Shown here in pieces: positions 26,187-33,446 of a stretch of DNA of 64,000 nucleotides (the stretch's first letter is position 1; the number at the start of each line of letters is the position of its first letter). This DNA is from Liquorilactobacillus nagelii DSM 13675. Lineage in GTDB: Bacteria; Bacillota; Bacilli; Lactobacillales; Lactobacillaceae. Location: positions 1,240,001 through 1,304,000 of the forward strand of contig NZ_CP049304.1 of NCBI RefSeq assembly GCF_019444005.1, in the 5' to 3' direction. The translations under genes were made by a program, and so were the position numbers. The notes beneath the pieces were generated by a model. That model was not told the DNA's origin. It did not search any database and saw nothing but the letters and a program-made list of their open reading frames with translations.

Positions 26187-26230
26187 TCACATAAAAACAA
26201 TTGAAAAAATCCTTTTTTAATTGTTTTTAT
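26187..26230. terminator. Bidirectional terminator-like inverted repeat
   Basis: AAAAACAATT and AATTGTTTTT form a 10-bp AT-rich stem with T-rich flanks on both strands. It lies between the MFS gene and the truncated minus-strand remnant and could serve either. Confidence 0.6.
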
Positions 26231-26300
26231 GACTTAGCTGCTTTTATTTAAAACTAACTAATTTAAGTGAATGTCTTAAATGTTGGATTGAATATGTACT

Positions 26301-26437
26301 CTATAAAAACAATAATCTCGGCTTCCTAATCGTCTTTCTTGCCATTTCACCCAAAATCGTAAGTTGACTATCATTTATCTCATCAGGTAATAAATATAAG
26401 GTAATTGCTCCACTATCAGGAAGTTCACTTTGTAGTA
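26301..26437 (-). pseudogene. C-terminal remnant of a gene cut by the IS3-family element
   Basis: An open minus-strand frame runs from the left end of the insertion element to a TAG at 26301-26303. It encodes about 45 residues, including SELPDSGAITLYLLPDE and LTILGEMARKTIRKPRLLF. It has no start of its own. The 5' part is not found on the other side of the element, so the gene seems truncated by insertion plus deletion. The helix-strand pattern vaguely recalls PTS EIIA domains, but the family is not identified. Confidence 0.45.
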
Positions 26438-26501
26438 TTGGACTTAGGATGAAAGTGTGGACACGATTTGATAGAATTTCTACTAGAGAGGATCGCGTCT
26501 T

Positions 26502-26762
26502 ATGAGCAAAAGAAAGAGATATTCTGTCGAATTCAAGAAAATGATCGTTCAGCTGTATGAAAGCGGGACATCAGTCACTGATCTTACCAGCGAATATGGG
26601 ATTGCCAGTGCCACCATTTATAAATGGAATGATTTGTACAAGAAAGATAATGATACCGGGGTCTCCAAGGCCGACTTGTTAGAAATGCAGGCAAGAATTA
26701 CCAAGCTGGAAAGTGAAAACGATATCCTAAAAAAAGCATTAACCATATTCGCAAAAAAGTAA
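26502..26762 (+). CDS. IS3-family transposase OrfA
   Basis: An 86-residue DNA-binding subunit. It has an N-terminal helix-turn-helix (KRYSVEFKKMIVQLYESG to ASATIYKW, residues 5-42) and a C-terminal leucine-zipper-like coiled coil (residues 57-80). The end of the gene carries A-AAA-AAG (26753-26759) just before the stop. This is a classic minus-one slippery site, so an OrfAB fusion transposase is expected. AGAGAGGA precedes the ATG. Confidence 0.92.
   Translation: MSKRKRYSVEFKKMIVQLYESGTSVTDLTSEYGIASATIYKWNDLYKKDNDTGVSKADLLEMQARITKLESENDILKKALTIFAKK
26753..26759 (+). other. Programmed -1 frameshift site
   Basis: The heptamer A-AAA-AAG is in phase with orfA immediately before its TAA. The minus-one frame continues unbroken (KKVSIKDWQSAIKV...) into orfB. 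Confidence 0.85.
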
Positions 26763-26833
26763 GTATCAAAGATTGGCAGTCAGCTATTAAAGTAACGGCA
26801 TCAGCGCATAGCGTTAAAGAAGTCTGTCAGACG

Positions 26834-27631
26834 TTGCACTTATGTCGATCAACCTACTATCAGTACCAGCACCAGACTAAGCCTGAACAGTTTAAGCGGC
26901 GCCAAGTTTTATACCAGCAAATCCGACGCATCTACTTTGATCATCGGCGGGTTTATGGCGCTCCTAAAGTTCACGAGGAACTTTTACGTGAGGGCTATCA
27001 TGCCAGTTTGAAACTGGTTCAAAAGCTGATGCGACACCTAGGCCTCCGGTCAATTGTCGTCAAAAAGTGGCGCTATGAGCACAACAACTATATTGACCAA
27101 ATGACCTACCCTAATTTGTTAAAACAAGACTTTAAAGCTGTCAAACCTAATCAAAAATGGGCTGCTGATATTACCTATATTCCGACCAAAACTGATGGGT
27201 GGTGCTATCTGGCAACCATCATGGACTTGTATTCTCGCAAAATTATCGCTCATAAATTAAGCCGACACATGACAACCGAGTTGGTTGTCAACGTACTTAA
27301 TCAAGCTTGTGAAACTAGAACTGTCAAGGCTGGTTTGATTCTGCATACTGATTTGGGCAGCCAGTATCGAAGTACTGCCCTTGAAACAGCATTGAAGCAA
27401 CACGCTATCCGGCACTCTTACAGTAAACGTGGCTATCCGTATGACAATTCTGTGGTGGAGTCATTTCATGCCAGCTTCAAGAAGGAGGAGGTTTACCAAC
27501 GGACTTACAAAGACTATCATGAAGCCAATTTGGCTCAGTTTAGTTACATTGAAGGATTTTATAATTCTCGGCGGATCATTAGTGCCGATGGCTATTTAAC
27601 TCCAGATGAAAAGGAACAATTAGTCAGTTAG
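26834..27631 (+). CDS. IS3-family transposase OrfB (integrase core)
   Basis: A 265-residue DDE integrase domain. The first Asp is in AADITYIPT (near residue 112), the second in LHTDLGSQY (near 175) and the Glu in VVESFHASFKKEE (near 210). An N-terminal HTH_21 region (RIYFDHRRVYGAPKVHEELL) precedes it. A TTG could start separate translation, but the frame extends upstream to the orfA slippery site. The product is probably made mainly as the OrfAB fusion. The catalytic triad is intact. Confidence 0.93.
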   Translation: MHLCRSTYYQYQHQTKPEQFKRRQVLYQQIRRIYFDHRRVYGAPKVHEELLREGYHASLKLVQKLMRHLGLRSIVVKKWRYEHNNYIDQMTYPNLLKQDFKAVKPNQKWAADITYIPTKTDGWCYLATIMDLYSRKIIAHKLSRHMTTELVVNVLNQACETRTVKAGLILHTDLGSQYRSTALETALKQHAIRHSYSKRGYPYDNSVVESFHASFKKEEVYQRTYKDYHEANLAQFSYIEGFYNSRRIISADGYLTPDEKEQLVS

Positions 27632-27836
27632 AAATTCTACGTAATCGTGTCTAAAAACTTGACTCAGATCCAAACAGTAGTCATTGTTTTTTAAAAGCAT
27701 ACCCGTATAATGAGTGATATTAAGGCAAAAAAGTTATCATTTTATAGTTTTAAATTCAACAAAAAATCAGTAGTTTTTTCAAAATTCATTATCTTTCATT
27801 AAGACAAATTGGATAAACCCAATAAGATAAAAAAAT

Positions 27837-27870
27837 TTGGAAAATATTTTGCTGCTTCAATATTTTCCAA
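27837..27870 (-). repeat. 12-bp inverted repeat, terminator-like on the minus strand
   Basis: TTGGAAAATATT (27837-27848) and AATATTTTCCAA (27859-27870) are perfectly complementary. On the minus strand a run of seven T follows. No minus-strand gene ends nearby, so it may be an orphan of deleted sequence or part of the plus-strand leader of the PASTA gene. The rest of 27674-27938 is AT-rich with only a TATAAT near 27714. Confidence 0.5.
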
Positions 27871-27938
27871 AAAAATAGACTTTACTTTTTAAATTCAGTA
27901 TTATTGAAGAAAAGAGTTTATCATAGGAGATGTGAAGC

Positions 27939-28424
27939 ATGTCAAAGAAAAAAATGTTGGGAAAATTAACTAAAACTGCCCTAAATGCAGTAGCGCCTGA
28001 TTTTGTGGACTCAACAGCGAATATAGTAAGTAATGAACTTGAAAAGAGAAAAGATTATATTAAAATACCCGATGTAGTCTCATTACCAGTTGATGAAGCA
28101 TCATCAATTTTAGAAAGTTATGGTTTCAAATTCAGTAAAGCCCTGATAGACCCAGATAGCAAATACGCTGAAAGAAGGCCTCTAACAGTTTTAAAAATTT
28201 CTCCAAATGTCGGTTGGGCTGTTGATCCAAAAACATTTGTTAAAGTGTTTTACGCTGATGAAGCAGTTATTACGAAAAGTAAAGAACTAAAAAATGCTAT
28301 TGCGTTAAAGAAAGAACAGCAGAAAAAAGAACAACAAGAAAAATTACACAATCTAACTGATAGTACTGTTAACCAGACCAAAAAAATGATTAGTAAATTC
28401 GACTTTCACAAACATAAAGAATAA
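27939..28424 (+). CDS. Soluble single-PASTA-domain protein
   Basis: A 161-residue protein with no signal peptide or membrane segment. After a basic N-terminus, residues 42-100 read IPDVVSLPVDEASSILESYGFKF-like and end in FVKVFYAD. This is the fold pattern of PASTA domains, which normally bind peptidoglycan fragments outside the cell on PknB kinases or PBPs. The C-terminal 55 residues are a Lys/Gln/Glu-rich helix, probably a coiled coil. AGGAGA precedes the ATG. It sits alone between an insertion element and a recombinase. A cytoplasmic PASTA protein is unusual, and its role is unknown. Confidence 0.65.
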   Translation: MSKKKMLGKLTKTALNAVAPDFVDSTANIVSNELEKRKDYIKIPDVVSLPVDEASSILESYGFKFSKALIDPDSKYAERRPLTVLKISPNVGWAVDPKTFVKVFYADEAVITKSKELKNAIALKKEQQKKEQQEKLHNLTDSTVNQTKKMISKFDFHKHKE

Positions 28425-28630
28425 TATTTATTTGAATTTCTATATTCAAAACAGTTCATCCTCATGACTAGTTAGTTTTATCAGTTCAAAACCAAAATTA
28501 TTTTTGAAGAGATGCTTTTTATAGTTCAAAATAAATAAAAATTGGTTCAAATTCGTCAATCATGAGTTAAGTCCAAATTTATTACTATCACTACTTACAA
28601 GTGTTTATTCAAAAAATAATTTTTTATCCT

Positions 28631-28676
28631 AAAACCCGAAGGTATCTCAATAATAAAAGATACCTTCGGGTTTTTG
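28631..28676 (+). terminator. Strong terminator 200 bases after the PASTA gene
   Basis: AAACCCGAAGGTATCT pairs with AGATACCTTCGGGTTT around a 10-base loop, followed by T residues. The 28425-28630 stretch ahead of it holds no recognisable gene. A second small hairpin with T-run lies near 28741-28770. Confidence 0.9.
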
Positions 28677-28877
28677 TGTTTAAACTTTTTAGTAATGAAA
28701 AAGAAAGTCTAATTTGATATAGTTAATTTGCCACAAACAATTCACTTTAAAAGTGAAATTTTAATTTTTTGATAAGATCAATAACACGTCCTCAATTTTT
28801 AAAATTTTCAATCAATAAATCATCTTCATCCGCGTGGAACATCATCATTCATTTAAAAATAACAGGAGAATTACATC

Positions 28878-29810
28878 ATGCATAACAATCAAAATACTAA
28901 ACACGAACTTTTCCACGAATACTATGCTCGCTGGATTAAGATCTACAAAGAAGGTGCCATACGCCAAGTTACTATGCAAAAATATTTGATGACTCAGCAA
29001 TGGCTTTCAAGACTTATTCCAGCCCTTGAAGTCTGTCAACTTAACCGCACCGCATATCAACAATTGTTAAACGAATATGCACAATTTCACGAACGCCAAA
29101 CTACAATGGACTTCCATCATCAACTAAAAGCTGCCATTATTGATGCTGTTGATGAAGGCTGAATTGATCGTGACCCCACCCGTAAAGCCATCATCAAAGG
29201 TCGAACTCCACGTACAAAAAAACAGAAGTTCTTAAATCAGTTTGAAGTTCATAAACTTCTAGCTGATTTAAACCTTGGCCCAAAAGTAGACTGGGACTGG
29301 ATGATTCTTTTAATTGCTAAAACTGGGATGCGTTTTTCAGAAGCACTTGCGTTGACACCGGCAGATTTTGACTTTATGCATCAGTCGCTAAATGTTAATA
29401 AAACCTGGGATTATAAAAATAACCAGGGTTTTATGCCCACTAAGAATTTCACATCAAATCGCAAGATTCAACTTGACTGGCAAACCGTTATCCAGTTTAC
29501 AGAGTTGCTTAAAGGTCTACCGGAAAATGAACCATTCTTTGTCCATGGAAAAGTTTGGAACTCCACTCCTAATAAACGATTAGAGCGACATTGCAAAAAT
29601 GTCGACATTCCCATTATTACCATTCACGGTTTGCGCCATACGCATGCATCACTTCTACTATTTGCTGGAGTGTCAATTGCAAGTGTAGCACGACGTTTAG
29701 GACATGCAAGTATGACCACGACACAAAAAACGTATCTACACATCATTGCTGAGTTAGAAAACAAAGACATTGACTTAGTCATGCGCTCTCTTTCTGGTTT
29801 AAGTAGTTAA
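28878..29810 (+). pseudogene. Tyrosine recombinase interrupted by an in-frame TGA
   Basis: The N-terminal 94 residues (28878-29159) form the core-binding SAM-like domain. A TGA at 29160-29162 interrupts the frame, which then continues in the same phase to 29810. The C-terminal part keeps the catalytic set: Arg in GMRFSEAL, Lys near TKNFTSNRK, HGLRHTHASL, GHASMTTTQKTYLH with His and the nucleophile Tyr. Without the stop the protein would be 310 residues, a normal length. It lies tail-to-tail with a silent hsdS cassette, as do recombinases that shuffle specificity genes. Point mutation, read-through or sequencing error are all possible. Confidence 0.82.
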
Positions 29811-29839
29811 CCATCAGCATTACTCTATAAGAATGACCT

Positions 29840-29902
29840 ACGCTGATGAAGGGTGATGAGGTTGTCGAGTTGCTGGAAGAAAGTGCCGATTTTTTGTTGT
29901 TC
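29840..29902 (-). repeat. hsdS repeat R1, copy a (silent cassette end)
   Basis: The plus-strand sequence ACGCTGATGAAGGGTGATGAGG and following bases (identical over 30, near-identical over about 60) encode DNLITLHQR. It recurs at 32134 and 32743 in the same orientation. Confidence 0.9.
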
Positions 29903-30342
29903 TTTGTAACTTTTTGGAATTAAGATAGGAGTTTTTTTACCGCTCATAATGGTGAAAGTTCCTACTGTGCCTGACCCTGATGTCTTCTTTATATAGTTTT
30001 GAATACTATTTCCTATAAATGAATAGTATAAAAAGCTGCCATCTAAATATCCGTTGTTCTTAAACCAAATAATATTCCCATCTTTGAAATATAAGGGATT
30101 AGTTGATTTAACTAGGTAAGGAATACCTATGCTTCCAACACCAGTTACCAGTAAATCATCAACACGAACTTTTCCTGATGATTTAGAATATTCATTATAT
30201 TTCTGCTCAGATATAAAAAGTGGGTCTTGAATTTTTTCTCTTTTTGATAGAGCAACTATATCTCTAGCTCTAAAAAAGCGAACTCCTTTATTTGTCCAAT
30301 CAGATTGATGAATTCTTTTTACAGATGTAACATCCATAATCC

Positions 30343-30366
30343 CCCCCAACTTACGCTGTTCCCAAG
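30343..30366 (-). repeat. hsdS repeat R2, copy a
   Basis: A 24-base exact repeat encoding the WEQRKLG junction. It recurs at 33225-33248 at the start of TRD1 in hsdS, in the same orientation. Confidence 0.9.
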
Positions 30367-30372
30367 CGTCGT

Positions 30373-30404
30373 TAAAAAGCCGAGGAAAATCGTCTTCCTC
30401 GGCT
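30373..30404 (-). terminator. Terminator after hsdM
   Basis: AGCCGAGGAA and TTCCTCGGCT (30395-30404 and 30378-30387) form a 10-bp stem followed by TTTTT on the minus strand. It separates hsdM from the silent cassette. Confidence 0.88.
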
Positions 30405-30453
30405 AATTATTTTCAATTTTCGTTAAAATTACTATCTATATCTAATTTTTAGT

Positions 30454-32049
30454 CTATACACCTAAAATTTTTAACTGTTCTGCAATTTCTGCTTCTAATT
30501 TTGCAATTTCTTGATTGTCTTGCGCAAGCATTTTTTTCACTTCTTGAAGATCAACTGGTTCTTCTTCTTCAAAAGTGTCAACATAGCGTGGGATATTTAA
30601 ATTAAAATCATTTTCTTTGATTTCTGCTAGACTAGCCACATGTGCATATTTATCAACATCTTGGCGGTCTTTGAATGTAGCGATAATTTTGTCTATGTTA
30701 GCGTCAGTTAAGGTGTTTTGATTTTTACCTTTTTCATAGTCATTTGATGCATCAATGAACAGAATGTCTTTATTTGTGCGATTCTTTTTGAACACAAGAA
30801 TTGTTGTCGGAATGCTTGTGCCATAAAATAAATTAGCTGGCAGTCCAATCACTGTATCCAAATAATTTTTTTCAATCAACGTTTGCCGAATTTTACCTTC
30901 TGCAGCTCCACGGAATAAGACTCCATGCGGTAAAACAATGGCCATTGTTCCTGAATTATTTAAATGATATAAACTATGTAAAACAAAAGCATAGTCTGCT
31001 TTGGAAGCAGGAGCAAGTTTCCCATAATCACTGAACCGTGGATCTTTTAACTTTGACTTTGTATTATCCCACTTGGCAGAATATGGCGGATTGGCTACAA
31101 CGGCATCAAATGAACGTGGATGATCAATTCCTTTTTCATCTGGACCATCCGGCCAGTCGTTTTCCAAAGTATCTGCGTTGTTTAAATTCATATTATTGAA
31201 TGTAACATCATGCATCATTAGATTCATCCGTGCTAAGTTATAGGTTGTTGTATTCAACTCTTGACCATAATACTTGATGGCCCCCGTCTTTTTGCCATGA
31301 GGTGATTCATTACCAACCGTTAACAGGAGAGAACCTGATCCCATGGTTGGATCATAAACAGTAAATGACTTATTATTTTCTTTAACATCATTGGTTACAA
31401 TCTTAGCAAGAACTTTACTTACTTGATGCGGAGTATAAAACTCGCCCCCTTTTTTCCCAGCCGATGCAGCAAATTGACCAATTAGATATTCGTATATTTC
31501 ACCCAGGATATCTTTACCATTTTCAGCTTTATATTCAATATCATCAACTAACTTCACGATGTTGTTAAGTGATTTAGCCCGCGCTGTTGTAGATGCACCC
31601 AATCGTGAATCACCAAGATTAATATCATTGAAGACACCGCTAAAGTCTTGCACTGCTTCTTTATTCAACTCAGCATTTTTGTTGAAATTATCGAAAATTG
31701 TTTGATAGTCACTTGGAATCACTTGTGCGTTGTCAATTCTTTCGTTCAATGAAACCCATGTATCCTTTGGCGCAATCGCATAACCAAGCATAGATGATAT
31801 ATCATCGAGGTAATCGGCTAAATCATCACCAGCTGCCTCAGCCATATAAACCTCATTTGGCGTTTTCCCTTTTGGTATATCAATTACATTATTAGTTACC
31901 AAATATTCTTCTTGATGTTCTGAAAGATAGCGGTAAAACATAAACGCTAAAATGTAGTTTTTAAATTCTCCTGCATCCATATTTCCGCGAAGCTCGTTTG
32001 CCATCGCCCATAGTTTACTAGTAATGCTTTGTATATTGTTATCTGCCAT
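30454..32049 (-). CDS. hsdM: Type I restriction-modification methyltransferase subunit HsdM
   Basis: A 531-residue N6-adenine methyltransferase subunit. An N-terminal HsdM_N helical domain (to about 150) is followed by the AdoMet motif DPTMGSGSLLLTVG (near 232) and the catalytic NPPY in VVANPPYSAKWD (near 312). The acidic C-terminal helix is typical. AAAGGAG precedes the ATG, 27 bases after hsdS. It forms the M2S methylase with HsdS and the nuclease with HsdR. Position last in the operon (R-S-M) is less common than R-M-S. Confidence 0.96.
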   Translation of the reverse strand: MADNNIQSITSKLWAMANELRGNMDAGEFKNYILAFMFYRYLSEHQEEYLVTNNVIDIPKGKTPNEVYMAEAAGDDLADYLDDISSMLGYAIAPKDTWVSLNERIDNAQVIPSDYQTIFDNFNKNAELNKEAVQDFSGVFNDINLGDSRLGASTTARAKSLNNIVKLVDDIEYKAENGKDILGEIYEYLIGQFAASAGKKGGEFYTPHQVSKVLAKIVTNDVKENNKSFTVYDPTMGSGSLLLTVGNESPHGKKTGAIKYYGQELNTTTYNLARMNLMMHDVTFNNMNLNNADTLENDWPDGPDEKGIDHPRSFDAVVANPPYSAKWDNTKSKLKDPRFSDYGKLAPASKADYAFVLHSLYHLNNSGTMAIVLPHGVLFRGAAEGKIRQTLIEKNYLDTVIGLPANLFYGTSIPTTILVFKKNRTNKDILFIDASNDYEKGKNQNTLTDANIDKIIATFKDRQDVDKYAHVASLAEIKENDFNLNIPRYVDTFEEEEPVDLQEVKKMLAQDNQEIAKLEAEIAEQLKILGV

Positions 32050-32076
32050 TGTGATTAATCTCCTTTTTTCGTTGTA

Positions 32077-33303
32077 TTAAACAAACATTTGTTGTAAAAG
32101 GCCTTTTTTCTGTAATTGAAGATGTTCAATCTTACGCTGATGAAGGGTGATGAGGTTGTCGAGGCGTTGGAAAAAAGTGCCGATTTTTTGTTGTTCTTCG
32201 ACATTTTTCGGTACTAAATAATTAAATTTATTTAGCTCATCTCTATTAATTTTTGGCATACCTGTTCTCATAGATACGGATACAGAATATTTATAAAATT
32301 CAGATGTCTGTAATTCTACGTACAGAAAATCTTGAGTAATTCCATTTTTAGAATTTAAAACATAGGTATCTGCACTAGCTAATCCCTCAAAATTTACATG
32401 AGTATACTTTGCTAGTTGAGGATTTATTTTCCCATAAATAATATCATTAGAATTAAAATGAAATTTGCCACTGATTAAATTATCATCCTTCACAGTGTTT
32501 ACATTATCCAATATCCTACCAGTAAATGGCTCAATATTTCCTGGACCTATATGCAATAATTTATCGTACTTTCCAGTCTTAGGATCCACCATATTCGTAG
32601 ACATATCTACAGTGTCTATCCACTTACGCCGTTTCCAAGTGCCAGTAAATTCAGGAAAGCGAACTTCCGGAACATCTTCACCATTTTTGGGAAACATTTT
32701 TTGAAGTAGACCTTTTTTCTGAGTCTTCAAATCATCTAACTTACGCTGATGAAGGGTGATGAGGTTGTCGAGCTGTTGGAAAAAGGTGCCGATTCTCATC
32801 TGTTCTTCTATCTTTGGAAGCATGATTGGCATCTTTGACATTTGTTTTCCAGAGACTTCGACAAAAGTTGAACCTGCTCCATTAGTTTCACCGTAACGCT
32901 TTAATTCATCGGTCCTTGAGAAAATAAAATAGGAATCTAGCTTATTTTCATGAGGCAAAATCGACTGAAAACCTTGGTTGGTTGTTCCTTTTTTTGCCAA
33001 AATAGCAGTTTTTCCGATACCTGCACGAGAGGTAAAAAGAACCGTTCCAATTGGCAAAACTTTCGCTGAACTCTTTTGTAAACCTAACTCGGTAATTTTA
33101 TTTTTACTACCTGAAACATAAATTTGATTGTTAATTTCAACTGGCGAATACCAATCAATATCACCATTCCAATACTCGTCATTGTTTGTGCTAGGGGTAC
33201 CGCCACCAACAATGTCAGCCAGTTCCCCCAACTTACGCTGTTCCCAAGGTTCCGTATAACCAGGGAACCTTAACTTAGGTATACCACTTTTATTATTTGT
33301 CAT
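32077..33303 (-). CDS. hsdS: Type I restriction-modification specificity subunit HsdS
   Basis: A 408-residue protein with two target-recognition domains, each followed by a conserved spacer. TRD1 covers about residues 20-165 and ends QQLDNLITLHQRKLDDLKTQ. TRD2 covers about 215-370 and ends QRLDNLITLHQRKIEHLQLQ. Each half ends KKGLLQ(K/Q)MF. The start at 33303 follows AGAAGGA; twelve extra upstream codons span that ribosome site. The DNA target cannot be read from sequence. Repeats R1 and R2 flank TRD1, so it can be exchanged with the silent cassette. Confidence 0.94.
   Translation of the reverse strand: MTNNKSGIPKLRFPGYTEPWEQRKLGELADIVGGGTPSTNNDEYWNGDIDWYSPVEINNQIYVSGSKNKITELGLQKSSAKVLPIGTVLFTSRAGIGKTAILAKKGTTNQGFQSILPHENKLDSYFIFSRTDELKRYGETNGAGSTFVEVSGKQMSKMPIMLPKIEEQMRIGTFFQQLDNLITLHQRKLDDLKTQKKGLLQKMFPKNGEDVPEVRFPEFTGTWKRRKWIDTVDMSTNMVDPKTGKYDKLLHIGPGNIEPFTGRILDNVNTVKDDNLISGKFHFNSNDIIYGKINPQLAKYTHVNFEGLASADTYVLNSKNGITQDFLYVELQTSEFYKYSVSVSMRTGMPKINRDELNKFNYLVPKNVEEQQKIGTFFQRLDNLITLHQRKIEHLQLQKKGLLQQMFV
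32134..32196 (-). repeat. hsdS repeat R1, copy b (end of TRD2)
   Basis: Direct repeat of the sequence at 29840, encoding the second DNLITLHQRK spacer of hsdS. Confidence 0.9.
32743..32800 (-). repeat. hsdS repeat R1, copy c (end of TRD1)
   Basis: Direct repeat of the sequence at 29840 and 32134. Its first 30 bases are identical to the others, after which it diverges. Confidence 0.9.
33225..33248 (-). repeat. hsdS repeat R2, copy b (start of TRD1)
   Basis: The 24 bases are identical to 30343-30366 and encode PWEQRKLG in the active hsdS. Confidence 0.9.
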
Positions 33304-33446
33304 TTTTATCCTTCTAACTATATTAATATCATTTAGCAAAATATACGCGCAACTTTTACTATTTTATAAAAAATACACTTCATTTTTTTATAACTACAAT
33401 GCCAATACATATCAAGTCTAAGCTGTAAATAATACCTAACTTTTAC

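Larger units (their letters stand above)
26438..27673 (+). mobile_element. IS3-family insertion sequence
   Basis: The element is about 1.24 kb with imperfect terminal inverted repeats. The left end begins TTGGACTTAG and the right end, read inward, TTGGATCTGA; both continue into a shared GACACGATT and TAGAATTTC. It encodes OrfA and OrfB in overlapping phases with a frameshift site. No clear target-site duplication flanks it: left flank TGTAGTA, right flank ACAGTAGT. It appears structurally intact. Confidence 0.88.
29825..30366 (-). pseudogene. Silent hsdS specificity cassette (single TRD)
   Basis: The minus strand encodes an HsdS target-recognition domain. It begins inside the conserved WEQRKLG segment and ends at EQQKIGTFFQQLDNLITLHQRR plus a stop. 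The domain sequence differs from both TRDs in the active hsdS, while both ends are near-identical to it. A terminator lies between hsdM and the cassette and there is no proper ribosome site, so it is probably not expressed. It has the same orientation as hsdS. Confidence 0.75.

Noticed and set aside
28878..33303. A standard invertible hsdS locus with inverted repeats
   Set aside because: All repeat copies read in the same direction on the plus strand. I found no inverted copy in the region, so simple inversion is not supported.
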